Source of the DNA: Campylobacterota bacterium | Lineage (GTDB): Bacteria > Campylobacterota > Campylobacteria > Campylobacterales > Sulfurospirillaceae | NCBI GenBank assembly: GCA_009930355.1 | Contig: RZYK01000003.1 | Coordinates: 1 to 42,423 of the forward strand | Length of the DNA stretch: 42,423 nt | Direction: 5' to 3' | Shown: piece after piece, positions 21,552 to 30,492 of the stretch | Position numbering within the stretch: position 1 is the stretch's first letter | Layout: every line of letters starts with the position of its first letter | Notes under the pieces: generated by a model | The model's database searches: none | What the model was told of the DNA's origin: nothing | The model's input: only the letters and a program-made list of their open reading frames with translations | Translations under genes and position numbers: made by a program

Positions 21552-22775
21552 ATGGCAACAACTGTCGATACTGACAACATTGCATCGGTACTTCTTGAAA
21601 AACTCAATGAGGGTTCTATGCTTAGTTTCGTTACATCCGTAGCGGACACACTTAACAGCCAATCTGGTTCTGATTTAACAGGCGTTCAAGACCAAATCAA
21701 TCTTATTAAAACAAAGATGACGGAGGTTGAGGCTGAGGCTAAGGTTCTCTCGGCTGATGAACTTGCACAAGTTGAACAAGCGTTAAAAGATGTTTTAACA
21801 AACCTAAAATCAAATGGATTTTTAGGGCTTCTTTGTGTTGATATTGGTGGTCAAAAATATTCTATGACTGACCTTGTTGCTCGTATGGCAACGGCTGATA
21901 GAGTTCAATCTGTCGAACATTTATGGGATGCAAATTACAACAACATCACAACAACAAAGATGGTTCTTGAAGATGGTTCTATCATCTCTTTCACTCCAAC
22001 TGTTGAAGAGACTGATGTTGCTAAAAATTATACATTCAACGCAGATTGGAAAGGCTTACCTGCTTCTTTCATTGTGAATTTTGCAAAAGTTCCTCGAATC
22101 GCAAATATTAATGGAGCGCAAGTTACCAATACAGAGTTTGTTCTGACCAAAAAAACAAACATTCTCTTTAGTCTCACAACTGGTTTAAGCAACTGCGTTG
22201 AGACATCTATTGATGCGACTGTTCCTGATTTGAATGGTGATACCAAAATTGGCACACAACCTGTTGTAGCACCTGTGTTCTCTATCGCAAGTGCAAGTGG
22301 TAGCGTTGATGTTGGTTCAAGCGTAGCTGTTGCATTCTTGAATGCACAAGGTAGCGTAACTGCAATTTCAAGCGACAATGCTGTTGCTTCTGTTGTTGTT
22401 GGGTTGGATAGCGTTTCTATCACAGGCGTAAGCGCAGGTGATGCAACGATTTCTATTAGCGATGGCGTGACAACTCAAACTTACGCTGTAAATGTTAAAG
22501 CGGTTGCGGTTGTTACTCCAATGACAGCCAATAAGTCTGCATTGAGCATTGATGTTGGTTCAAGCGATACTGTGACTATGAGCAATGCTGATGGCGCAAT
22601 CTCTGCAATCTCTAGCAACCCTGCATTAATCTCTGTTAGCGTGGCAGGCAATGTTGTCACCGTAAACGCTCTTGGCGCAACTGACCCTGATACCGTCACG
22701 GTATCTATCTCTGATGGCGATGAGACTGTTGTTGTAACTGCTTACTCTGCTGTAAGTGGTGGTGGCGGTCTTTAA
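21552..22775 (+). CDS. virion protein with two C-terminal Ig-like (Big2-type) domains
   Basis: A 407-aa protein. Residues 1-95 are helical (TDTDNIASVLLEKLNEGS; VEAEAKVLSADELAQVEQAL), and 100-235 are beta-rich. Two bacterial Ig-like repeats (about 243-317 and 324-400) follow, each with the pattern VDVGSS-V-V---A-G-I-AISS----A-V-V-G--V-I-G--AGDATISISDG. The chain ends in GGGGL. Ig-like domains on phage structural proteins bind sugars on cells or mucus weakly. By position it could be a head or neck decoration. The ribosome binding site AGGAG is strong. Confidence 0.65.
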   Translation: MATTVDTDNIASVLLEKLNEGSMLSFVTSVADTLNSQSGSDLTGVQDQINLIKTKMTEVEAEAKVLSADELAQVEQALKDVLTNLKSNGFLGLLCVDIGGQKYSMTDLVARMATADRVQSVEHLWDANYNNITTTKMVLEDGSIISFTPTVEETDVAKNYTFNADWKGLPASFIVNFAKVPRIANINGAQVTNTEFVLTKKTNILFSLTTGLSNCVETSIDATVPDLNGDTKIGTQPVVAPVFSIASASGSVDVGSSVAVAFLNAQGSVTAISSDNAVASVVVGLDSVSITGVSAGDATISISDGVTTQTYAVNVKAVAVVTPMTANKSALSIDVGSSDTVTMSNADGAISAISSNPALISVSVAGNVVTVNALGATDPDTVTVSISDGDETVVVTAYSAVSGGGGL

Positions 22776-22780
22776 TCTTT

Positions 22781-22800
22781 AGGTGAGGGAAACCTCACCT
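22781..22800 (+). other. GNRA-tetraloop hairpin after the Ig-domain gene
   Basis: AGGTGAGG-GAAA-CCTCACCT: 8 perfect base pairs closed by a GAAA tetraloop, directly after the stop codon. No run of T follows (CTCACACTTTCTC), so termination is doubtful. mRNA stabilisation or a processing boundary is as likely. Confidence 0.5.
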
Positions 22801-22825
22801 CTCACACTTTCTCAAAGGATTTAAA

Positions 22826-23179
22826 ATGGCTTTAAAAAAGCTTGAATATTTTATTAAGCCTAGTTCAGTAACAACTATTGCACAGGCACAAACAACTATC
22901 GTAAACGCACTCAACTCTACACAAGAAGCCGTAACCAACAAGCTCTCAGAGACAACCTACAAAGATGATTATTTTGCAGGGCTATTTGATGCAAGAGATA
23001 AAAAGACCTACATCGTTTTTAGTGATGTGGCAAAAACGAAAAACGGTATGCCTGAGTCTTTGATGGATATTACCCCAAGTGCAGGAAGCGTTGATTTAAC
23101 AGGCTATGCAACACATGCTTATGTTGATGAGGCTATTGCTAGTATCCCATCTGGCACAGATACTTACGTGATTGGATAG
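22826..23179 (+). CDS. 117-aa structural protein, tail-fibre type
   Basis: Starts after AAAGGA. The N-terminal half is helical and Thr/Gln-rich. The C-terminal part has the motif VDLTGYATHAYVDEAI, common in phage tail-fibre shafts (GYAT-xYVDxAI). It may be a short adaptor or fibre piece. It is followed within 4 nt by the next gene. Confidence 0.55.
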   Translation: MALKKLEYFIKPSSVTTIAQAQTTIVNALNSTQEAVTNKLSETTYKDDYFAGLFDARDKKTYIVFSDVAKTKNGMPESLMDITPSAGSVDLTGYATHAYVDEAIASIPSGTDTYVIG

Positions 23180-23182
23180 ACA

Positions 23183-23530
23183 ATGGGTATTACAAAAAAA
23201 AGTTACGTCAATCAAGCGGTTGCAGTAGGAAGCTATGACATTACAGGGCAAGAAGCAAGTCGCAAAAAAATCAACACAATTACAGTTGGAAAAAACACAG
23301 GAGCAGGAACATCGCAGTCGTTTAAGGCAACGGTTGGGTATGCAACGCTAGGTTCTGCTTTAACAACAATATCAGTGATTGCAGAACTAGCACTCACAAG
23401 CTCTAGTACAGCCTTTCAGGTGTTTGATTTAGGTGGGATTGTAATCCCTGAAAACACATACTTCATCGTTAAGATTTCAGCATGTGGCAATGTCGCCATG
23501 AGCGTGAACTACGAAGAATATAGCCAATAA
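23183..23530 (+). CDS. 115-aa beta-rich virion protein
   Basis: Mostly short strands rich in S, T, G and V (TITVGKNTGAGTSQSFKATVGYATL; STAFQVFDLGGIVIPENTYFIVK). It looks like a compact beta sandwich, as in decoration or fibre-tip domains. Gap of 3 nt after the preceding gene. No family is recognised. Confidence 0.5.
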   Translation: MGITKKSYVNQAVAVGSYDITGQEASRKKINTITVGKNTGAGTSQSFKATVGYATLGSALTTISVIAELALTSSSTAFQVFDLGGIVIPENTYFIVKISACGNVAMSVNYEEYSQ

Positions 23531-23546
23531 ATTAAAAGGATAAAAA

Positions 23547-24032
23547 ATGCTTACATTACGAAGTAAAAAAGGTTCTCCACTTACACATGAGGAGATGGAT
23601 GCGAACTTTAGAAACTCGCTATTGCTTATGAGTGCTATGTATGATTTTTCGCCACGTCAATCAGCAGATATTGTTGCGTATGTAGAGTCTGAACCAGAGG
23701 GAATTTCTCTTCCAGCCACTTTGCAGGAAAATTTTGTATTTAACGATGGCTCTAGCGATGATATGGTTGCGATACATGCGTTGCCATTAGGGCTGGTAAA
23801 CTTTAAATTTGATGTTACTTTCACAACCATTGGGGCAAATGCTAATGGGTATTTAGTATACATTGATAAGTCAGGTATGCTTTGCACTAAATACATTGAA
23901 AGTGGCAGTTCCACAACATTAACACCTTTGTTTCGCTTTTTTTTCATTTTAACAGGCAGTGTATCCCCAGAAGAAAATAGCCCATGCCAAATTGATTATA
24001 CGCTCACTGGTAGTTCCGAGGCTCTTGCGTAG
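23547..24032 (+). CDS. 161-aa tail protein with LTxEEMDANF leader
   Basis: Begins MLTLRSKKGSPLTHEEMDANF, a leader found at the N-terminus of many phage tail and fibre proteins (basic start, then PLT-xEE-xDANF). The same leader starts the gene at 24461. The rest is beta-rich with a hydrophobic strand pair near 120-135 (LFRFFFILTGSV). It probably docks on the tail by the leader. Confidence 0.55.
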   Translation: MLTLRSKKGSPLTHEEMDANFRNSLLLMSAMYDFSPRQSADIVAYVESEPEGISLPATLQENFVFNDGSSDDMVAIHALPLGLVNFKFDVTFTTIGANANGYLVYIDKSGMLCTKYIESGSSTTLTPLFRFFFILTGSVSPEENSPCQIDYTLTGSSEALA

Positions 24033-24064
24033 GTCTGCTTGAATATTGCTTAAAAAGGAAGCAT

Positions 24065-24451
24065 ATGAATATGTATGTAGAAAGTAATTATCACGACCCT
24101 CTTTACGCTGATGGAGACATCAGTGTAGCAGGGTATGTTGAAGATGGATATTATATAGATGGATATACAGATGGTGGTGGCTCTACTCCTGTGCCAACGG
24201 TGTCTATTGACATAAGTGGTGCGACTAAGTTCTTTGTCAAAGGGGCTTCAACAAAAACAAAAACTGAAATTGTAAACGCAGTTTTAGTGAAGCTTGGCGA
24301 ACTATCCAAAGAGATTGCATTGGTTTCTGATTTGAGAGACGGCACACAATACGCAGTGATTGTAGCTTCTAAACAAGCCGAACTCTCCTCTGGCAATAGC
24401 TTTATTGATATTGCAGGTGGTGGTGTTAGCGTTGAGATTATACAAGCGTAA
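24065..24451 (+). CDS. 128-aa beta-rich virion protein
   Basis: Short acidic start (DPLYADGDISVAGYVEDGYY), Tyr-rich repeats of YxDG type, then a domain with strands and one helix. The AAGGAAG ribosome binding site precedes the ATG. No family is recognised. Context suggests a tail or receptor-binding part. Confidence 0.5.
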   Translation: MNMYVESNYHDPLYADGDISVAGYVEDGYYIDGYTDGGGSTPVPTVSIDISGATKFFVKGASTKTKTEIVNAVLVKLGELSKEIALVSDLRDGTQYAVIVASKQAELSSGNSFIDIAGGGVSVEIIQA

Positions 24452-24460
24452 GGAGAGATA

Positions 24461-24850
24461 ATGCTTTATAGAAAAGATGTGGGCAGACCGCTCACCAAAG
24501 AAGAAGTTGATGCAAACTTTAAACAACTAAGTGATGGGATTGCTTCGTTACAAGAAACACTAAGCCTTTTAGATGGGCTTGATGTTGCACAGTTAGACCA
24601 AATGTATCTTGATTTTAACGAAATGAAAGATGAGTTTGCCAATATCAATGAAACGCTTTTGGCAGATAAGCTTAGTGTGGTGTACGCTTCTTATACAGCT
24701 CAAATGGTGACACTTCAAAACAGTATCGACACAGACGTAGCTGAAATAGCAACAGCAAAAGCAACAGCTTTGAGTGAAATTGAAAATGCAAAAACACAAG
24801 CCCTTGCTGAACTACAAGCCTTTGTGACTGCAAACACAGGAGGGAACTAA
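24461..24850 (+). CDS. 129-aa coiled-coil tail protein with LTxEEVDANF leader
   Basis: Begins MLYRKDVGRPLTKEEVDANF, the same leader type as the gene at 23547. After it comes an almost all-helical chain with heptads (LQETLSLLDGLDVAQLDQMYLDF; EIATAKATALSEIENAKTQAL). This fits a trimeric coiled-coil stalk attached to the tail by the leader. Its last base is the first base of the next gene. Confidence 0.55.
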   Translation: MLYRKDVGRPLTKEEVDANFKQLSDGIASLQETLSLLDGLDVAQLDQMYLDFNEMKDEFANINETLLADKLSVVYASYTAQMVTLQNSIDTDVAEIATAKATALSEIENAKTQALAELQAFVTANTGGN

Positions 24851-25431
24851 TGAAACTTAGACAAATTATCGTAAGCGGTTCTGCCGTGGATGCGGAAGCT
24901 TTTGTTAGAAGCTCCATTGCAGGAAACATAAAAAGTGACGAGGTTGCTTTTATCTCTTTTGAAGAAAATGGGATGGAGTTTATGGTGAGAGGTGGAAGTG
25001 TTTTTGTTTTAAAAAGTTCTCTTGATGAAAGTGCCGTTAATACGATTGTGACCAATGCGCTGAAAGATAGACCAACGTATGCGGATTTGCCTGAGCCTGT
25101 AACAGTTTCAACGGTGTTGGATGCGTACATTGATACTAAGATAGGACTTGCAACACAAGACTTGGCAACAAAAGCAGAAGCCACTCCATTAAGTGAGGCA
25201 CAGGTGCAGTCTATGTTTGATGCTGTAATGCAAAAAATTATGACCGATGGCAATGGAAACTTACATGTAAGCTACACGATGCCAACGCCTATGGCTAGGA
25301 TTGTAACACCACTTGGAAGCGTTGTGCTTCAAGATAGTTTCATTGACAATGGCGATGGTACATACCGATACACCTTTGACCCTGCTGTGTACGGAGAGGG
25401 TAATTATACTGTTGAAATCTCTATGAGCTAG
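24850..25431 (+). CDS. 193-aa tail protein
   Basis: N-terminal strands and helices (MKLRQIIVSGSAVDAEAFVR), a helical middle (VSTVLDAYIDTKIGLATQDLATK) and an Ig/fibronectin-like end (ARIVTPLGSVVLQDSFIDNG, YRYTFDPAVYGEGNYTVEIS). No family is recognised. Overlaps the preceding gene by 1 nt, so it is probably the partner of that stalk. Confidence 0.5.
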   Translation: MKLRQIIVSGSAVDAEAFVRSSIAGNIKSDEVAFISFEENGMEFMVRGGSVFVLKSSLDESAVNTIVTNALKDRPTYADLPEPVTVSTVLDAYIDTKIGLATQDLATKAEATPLSEAQVQSMFDAVMQKIMTDGNGNLHVSYTMPTPMARIVTPLGSVVLQDSFIDNGDGTYRYTFDPAVYGEGNYTVEISMS

Positions 25432-25439
25432 GGGGCATT

Positions 25440-28217
25440 ATGTTTATTGAAAAAAGCAAACAGGCTCTTGAAAAAACAGATGCCCATACAGGCGAGAGAG
25501 ATTACTTACATGTAAAAAAAGACGACACAGGCTTTGACATCAAAGTTCCAAATGGAAAAACGAAGCTCAAACTCACCAAAGGTTTTGGCAAGAGTGGTGA
25601 AGTATCGCAGGAGTTTGATGTCGTTGGTTCTGGTAATGCTATTGGCGTTGAGGGGATGAATAAGATAGTCGTTGGCAATGCGTTTGCTGACGACTACTGT
25701 GAGGCATACAGTGGGTATGGTATCTCTTCCAATGGTGCTGATTGTGCACCAAAACTTGCAGGTGCAGTGGATGGAATTGTTGTGTATCGCACCCCTTGCC
25801 CAAAAGAATTTTTTGAGTTTACTCTGAGCGAAAAGCAGAAGATAGAGCTTTATATAAACGACACGGTGTTGATTGAAAAAACATACAGCGCAGAGTTAAA
25901 ACAAAACCTTAATGTTAGAGAGACTCAGGGGCTTAAAATATTCGAGGAGTATTTTGGCACAGGCGTTATTTTGAATGAACTTCACGAAGCGAAGAGAATT
26001 GTCTTTGCTGATGGGTTACCAATCACGATTGACGATGATGATAAAATTATTGTTCAAAAAGACAGCGATGACGTGTTGGCTCTTACTTATGGTGCTAGTC
26101 GCATTTATTGCATTTATAAAAAAAATGGTGATGTTTATGTATGTGAAAATCATGTTGTATATTTTTATTTTTTGGAAATGAGTGATTTGCTTGAAAATAT
26201 AACATACCTAAAAAATAATTTTATTAGCACTAAAAATTTAAGCATTTCACACGCTTTTGAAATTGGGCTTGTTGAGGTTAAACTTTATGCAATTCCCTTG
26301 CCTGTTTTTTCGCTTTGGGGTAGCAATGAACGTGGTTATACAATTCGACTTTATAAAGAAAACTATGAAGAGATTTTGACAATTCGTGAAGAAATTAGCA
26401 TTAGCTTTTTGTTGAAATTTAAAGAGGATTGGATTAGAGAAAATGGGCTACTCCCAAAAATAAACACTATTTCTAATGCTAATACTGATTTATTAGTAGA
26501 CGGTCAGAATGCTGATTTTTATCCAACTTTTTATGTGCCAAAATCAAGCATATTTGATTTTACAAATCCTCGTTCTGATAAGTGGGTAAAGACACAGTAT
26601 AAGTTTCTTGACGTTATTCAAGGGCTTGGGTTATACCCTGTTATCAAGTTTAGAGACACTAATAATTTTTCCAATATTGTTAATAATTCTGGTGAAATTT
26701 ATTCTTCTGCTCTTGGTGGATGGAACAATAAAAAAATGCTTTCCTTGCTAGAGTCAAACCCAAATGTTCCTAAAATTAAAGTGTGTTCAAATGGAAGTAA
26801 TCACATTTGGCTGGTATACGCAGGTTATGGTAGTCGTTCAGACTATCTTTCTAAATTGGATAAAAATTATATTCCATTGCCACGATGGGGGTACACAAGA
26901 TATTTCAAATACGTGGATATTGGTAATCAGATTAAATTCGTGTATGATAAATCACTTAGACATTTAAACGTAATGGCAGATACCGATACTCCTGATGATG
27001 TTGGTCTAATTCAAAGAGTGATAACATTTATTGAAGAGCATATTTCACCCATAGCGTGTATTGATTTTCGTGGGTATACAAGGGTTTATAAAGATAGTCT
27101 TATTCTGTACCCTTCTAATATGAACTTGCTTGATGATGTCATAGCTAATTTTATGAATAAATCTGAACAAAATAAATATACTCTTCGTGGAGCTTATGGA
27201 AACCTGATAGAGAACAACAACTTAACCGACAAGTTTTTTAATATAGGGGACAGTATTCCTATTGATAAATTGAAACATTTTTTTACGTTTATAAATAATA
27301 ATGGAGTGGTTTTACACGCTCAAAACGATACTGTTTCGTGGAAAGGTTACCAATCATCATTGGTATTTTTGTATGCTTTGCTTGACAGCAAAGATTTTGT
27401 TTTAAAGTCGTTGTTTGTGAAAAATTACGAGAGAGTAGCAAGTTATCCAACCTATTCGTATTCATATGATTATGATTACTCACATTTGTGGACGACATAC
27501 GCAGATGGTCATTTTGCAGTTAGAGAAATCATTAATGATGGAAGTAATGCTAAAGTTCCTGCCTCTCTTAAAAAGTTTTTGGAAGAGGTTTTAATTCCTA
27601 AGCTTAACACCGCATATGAGAATTTACTACATGTAAAGATTTTGGTTACTAATAATGGTTCAGAGCTTGATGCCCCACTTAGCACAGTACAAATTCAAGG
27701 TTTGTTGCGAGGTCTTTTTAACCAATTTTTGTTAAAGAGAACTATGAATATCGCTTTTAGAGCGACCATTTCATACACTGGTTTAAATCCGTATGATGGG
27801 AAATTGTACACTGATGGAAGCGCTTTTAACTTTAGTGGAGTTGATGCTTTAGCCTCTGTTTCTGTTAATGCGACTATTAATTATGGAGGAGACGTGGTTG
27901 AAAATCATATTAGTGGTGTTGAATCTGCATCTGACGATGCAGTAGAGCCTAGCGAACCACCTTTGGACAAGGTTTCTATCACCGTAACGGACTCAGGAAA
28001 AACTCGCACTATTGGCTATGCCTCTCCTATCGCTATTGAAAGTATTTCTGTTGGAGGACAGCGCATTGATGCGATAAACCAAAAGCTTAAAGATGGAACT
28101 TTGCGTAAATTCAGTGTTGGAAGCTCCACCGTAACATGGGGTGGAAATATGATAACTATTTACAACTTTAGTACCGTAACATCGCTTAAAATTGGCGATG
28201 CAAGTTTTGTGTTTTAG
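25440..28217 (+). CDS. 925-aa large tail protein, possible receptor-binding spike
   Basis: The second largest protein of the phage. The N-terminal 110 residues are basic and beta-rich (TKLKLTKGFGKSGEVSQEF). The middle (230-780) is rich in Y, F and N with strand-turn patterns. The C-terminal 80 residues form a separate small beta domain (KVSITVTDSGKTRTIGYASPI) ending in F. Base composition in the middle (about 26100-27500) is more AT-rich than in the neighbours, a sign of recent acquisition. It could be a tail spike or nozzle. No enzyme motif is seen. Confidence 0.55.
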   Translation: MFIEKSKQALEKTDAHTGERDYLHVKKDDTGFDIKVPNGKTKLKLTKGFGKSGEVSQEFDVVGSGNAIGVEGMNKIVVGNAFADDYCEAYSGYGISSNGADCAPKLAGAVDGIVVYRTPCPKEFFEFTLSEKQKIELYINDTVLIEKTYSAELKQNLNVRETQGLKIFEEYFGTGVILNELHEAKRIVFADGLPITIDDDDKIIVQKDSDDVLALTYGASRIYCIYKKNGDVYVCENHVVYFYFLEMSDLLENITYLKNNFISTKNLSISHAFEIGLVEVKLYAIPLPVFSLWGSNERGYTIRLYKENYEEILTIREEISISFLLKFKEDWIRENGLLPKINTISNANTDLLVDGQNADFYPTFYVPKSSIFDFTNPRSDKWVKTQYKFLDVIQGLGLYPVIKFRDTNNFSNIVNNSGEIYSSALGGWNNKKMLSLLESNPNVPKIKVCSNGSNHIWLVYAGYGSRSDYLSKLDKNYIPLPRWGYTRYFKYVDIGNQIKFVYDKSLRHLNVMADTDTPDDVGLIQRVITFIEEHISPIACIDFRGYTRVYKDSLILYPSNMNLLDDVIANFMNKSEQNKYTLRGAYGNLIENNNLTDKFFNIGDSIPIDKLKHFFTFINNNGVVLHAQNDTVSWKGYQSSLVFLYALLDSKDFVLKSLFVKNYERVASYPTYSYSYDYDYSHLWTTYADGHFAVREIINDGSNAKVPASLKKFLEEVLIPKLNTAYENLLHVKILVTNNGSELDAPLSTVQIQGLLRGLFNQFLLKRTMNIAFRATISYTGLNPYDGKLYTDGSAFNFSGVDALASVSVNATINYGGDVVENHISGVESASDDAVEPSEPPLDKVSITVTDSGKTRTIGYASPIAIESISVGGQRIDAINQKLKDGTLRKFSVGSSTVTWGGNMITIYNFSTVTSLKIGDASFVF

Positions 28218-28226
28218 GAGGATGTG

Positions 28227-28448
28227 ATGGCGCAATATGAAGCAGTCATTACCACAGGTGTAGCACCTGATACAACGGTTGCTAAAACCGCCTTGTGGCA
28301 GTATGGGAAGAAGTATTATTTTGGGGATGTGGATGGGAATGTGGGGCATGTTGGTTGTAACAGAGACAACCCTCTAAAATTTAATGTTGCAAGAGCATTT
28401 TTATTTGTAAAAAATAGATATTCTCATGGCTATAGAATGGAGTGGTAG
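28227..28448 (+). CDS. 73-aa hypothetical protein after the large tail protein
   Basis: Starts at ATG 28227, with AGGAGG 6 nt upstream. It has TALWQYGKKYYFGDVDGNVGHVGC and a helical end (FLFVKNRYSHGYRMEW). It is too small for a virion enzyme. It may be a chaperone or cap for the 925-aa protein, by analogy with small genes behind tail fibres. That is inference. Confidence 0.45.
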   Translation: MAQYEAVITTGVAPDTTVAKTALWQYGKKYYFGDVDGNVGHVGCNRDNPLKFNVARAFLFVKNRYSHGYRMEW

Positions 28449-28455
28449 GTGTAAA

Positions 28456-29550
28456 ATGGACAAAGAATGGTGTTTAAGTGCAAATGGATATTTTGCTGGG
28501 CAAATAAATCACCACTATCCTCTTGTGGACGGTGTTGTAAATAACATAGAGTTGGATGGCTTTTCACTCATCAACCTTGAACCGAAAAAACTTTTAAACG
28601 GTTTTATTTATTATCGGTATCTTCTTTTAAAAAGCGATAATAGTATTGCTTTGCTTGATAGCAACCTAGAGGAAATAACATCAACTCAAATAGCGTACAC
28701 ACGTTTTGCTGATGAGGTGGCTATTGAGGCAAAGGTTGAGAATAAGAAGTTTTATTTTAGGACAAACTATGGGGCGTACTATTCCAAAACTTTTGCGTAC
28801 ACGATTGATACCATGATGCTCTCTTCTAAGACAACTTCTTTAGGGGTTGGCATTAATGCTATGAGTGGGAGTGTGGTATCTGCAAAGCATACATTAGCAG
28901 GAGTTGAGAGGGAGGCTAGATACATATCCTCTGAAAAAAAAGAGAGTAGTGGAACAGTCAGTGTTCCAAAGGCGTATAGCACTATGCTTGGTATTACGAT
29001 TACGGTTGGGGGAACAGAGAACGCCCCTATGGTTATCAATGGTGAAACCGCATTTAAACCTTTAACGGCTTTCTTTAAAGATACAAACAATTACAAAAAA
29101 AAATGGGGCGGATGGGTAGGGAGCGGACAGCTAGGACAAACCGTAGAAACTCCTCCGAGATACTCTTGGCAAGCAACATTTCCGAGTAAACCCAGCATTT
29201 TAGCAGAAAAAGCACCTTATAAAATTAATACAGCCTTTTCGGAAAAAGGTGTTGTAATGAGTATGAGTTTTGGAAATAGCGAAACACCTATTTCTGAGCT
29301 TGATATTTCAGAGGACTCAAAATCGACCACTGTTTTTGAAGATGAATTTTCTTCTATGAAAGAATATACAAAAAAGTATCTCCTTTTTGCTGGGCAGAGG
29401 AATCTTCTTATTACAAACAGGGGTGGCGTAAAATCTAGTCTTATACCAGTTCGTAATTATATTGCGGATGTTATTCCATTACAAGATGTTGGAGGCGTAT
29501 ATGTTCATGCGCCTCTACCCATAGACGTTGAGCCGATACCCGCTTCTTAG
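28456..29550 (+). CDS. 364-aa beta-rich virion protein
   Basis: Starts at ATG 28456 after AGGTG. It is rich in Y, S and T with many short strands (FYFRTNYGAYYSKTFAYTID; GITITVGGTENAPMVING) and a W-rich part near 230 (KKWGGWVGSG). The C-terminus is helical then strand-rich, ending in PLPIDVEPIPAS. No family is recognised. It may be a tail-tube or fibre component. Confidence 0.5.
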   Translation: MDKEWCLSANGYFAGQINHHYPLVDGVVNNIELDGFSLINLEPKKLLNGFIYYRYLLLKSDNSIALLDSNLEEITSTQIAYTRFADEVAIEAKVENKKFYFRTNYGAYYSKTFAYTIDTMMLSSKTTSLGVGINAMSGSVVSAKHTLAGVEREARYISSEKKESSGTVSVPKAYSTMLGITITVGGTENAPMVINGETAFKPLTAFFKDTNNYKKKWGGWVGSGQLGQTVETPPRYSWQATFPSKPSILAEKAPYKINTAFSEKGVVMSMSFGNSETPISELDISEDSKSTTVFEDEFSSMKEYTKKYLLFAGQRNLLITNRGGVKSSLIPVRNYIADVIPLQDVGGVYVHAPLPIDVEPIPAS

Positions 29551-29558
29551 AAATACCT

Positions 29559-29606
29559 CTCTATTTATCGCCTCCGTTTTTATATCATTGTGACAAAAAC
29601 GGAGGC
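29559..29606 (+). promoter_or_regulatory. late promoter inside an RBS-masking hairpin (gene 29610)
   Basis: AAATA (29551-29555), 3 nt, CTCTATTT (29559-29566), 16 nt, -10-like TATCAT (29583-29588). It is enclosed by a perfect 12-bp inverted repeat, GCCTCCGTTTTT (29570-29581) and AAAAACGGAGGC (29595-29606). The right arm contains the GGAGG ribosome binding site of the ATG at 29610. A transcript starting near 29595 would lack the left arm. Confidence 0.65.
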
Positions 29607-29609
29607 TAC

Positions 29610-29936
29610 ATGTTTATTAAGCAACCAAACGAATCTTTTAAAATTGCTTTTCGCTCAAAAATAAAAGGGCTTACCAACACGGATTTTACTGTTCTGTGTG
29701 AGAAAATGAGTGACCTTAGTACGGTTGAACTCAACACTTCGGTGAGCGAAATTTTGCGTGGGGAACAAAGCAGTGGTGATTATGTTGTTAGCGGATTTTC
29801 ATTTGCTATCGAGGGAGATTACCTGTTAAGCATCACTTCTGAGGCTCATAATATTGCGCTTAAGACAATGATTAGTATTCGTGAGAATGTTGTGGCAAGT
29901 GGGGCTACGGAGGAAAACTTTGGCATTATCTATTGA
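29610..29936 (+). CDS. 108-aa structural protein under its own late promoter
   Basis: A small beta-sandwich-like protein (FKIAFRSKIKGLTNTDFTVL; SGFSFAIEGDYLLSITSEAH). It lies immediately downstream of a late promoter/hairpin element and opens a new set of virion genes. Overlaps the next gene by 17 nt. No family is recognised. Confidence 0.5.
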   Translation: MFIKQPNESFKIAFRSKIKGLTNTDFTVLCEKMSDLSTVELNTSVSEILRGEQSSGDYVVSGFSFAIEGDYLLSITSEAHNIALKTMISIRENVVASGATEENFGIIY

Positions 29937-30492
29937 TAATCTGCACATGTTACAGCAGTCTTGCACTCTTATTTTAAAGTCAAAATCTGCAAAATTTTAT
30001 CAGGTTAAAACATACGATTTAAGCTTAAGCAAAGCGCACTACAAAAGCGTAATGTTTAAGAACGGTAGGTATCACTACACGTTTGATGGTTTGACGAGTG
30101 GTTTTTTGATTGTGGAAGTAGATAAAAAATTTATGGTCAAAAAAATTGGTGAGCATCTATTCCTTGCAGTGACATCAAAGAAAGAAAAAGATGTGTACGC
30201 ACTCAGCAGTGACTTGATTCAGACAAAGCTTGATGTGTTGTTTGAATTTGATGATTTGCGAATTTATAAATGTGAAGAGCCGTATTTCAAAATTGGTGAG
30301 CATATCTTACCTATGCAGAACAACCTTTACAAACTAAAAGGGAATTTGGGGATTAGTGAATTGGAATCTGTTGATTTTGGTGATATTAGCTTAGGTAGCA
30401 TCTCTTTTGGGCAGATAGAATTACCCTCTATTTCAATGCAAGAGTTTACATTAAATTCAGTACTCCCAACAGTCTCATTTAAGGAGCTATGA
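29920..30492 (+). CDS. 190-aa virion protein with TTG start
   Basis: The TTG at 29920 is chosen because GGAGG lies exactly 6 nt upstream, inside the end of the preceding gene. The first ATG (29947) has no such site. It is beta-rich with a repetitive C-terminal end, ESVDFGDISLGSISFGQIEL then PSISMQEF, in which an x-(S/I)-x-(G/S) step recurs. It may form a short beta-helical tip. The stop overlaps the next start. Confidence 0.5.
   Translation: MALSIDNLHMLQQSCTLILKSKSAKFYQVKTYDLSLSKAHYKSVMFKNGRYHYTFDGLTSGFLIVEVDKKFMVKKIGEHLFLAVTSKKEKDVYALSSDLIQTKLDVLFEFDDLRIYKCEEPYFKIGEHILPMQNNLYKLKGNLGISELESVDFGDISLGSISFGQIELPSISMQEFTLNSVLPTVSFKEL

Noticed and set aside
30426..30433. Another copy of the CTCTATTT late promoter element
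   Set aside because: It is inside a coding region, lacks AAATA at the right distance, an inverted repeat around it and a good -10.
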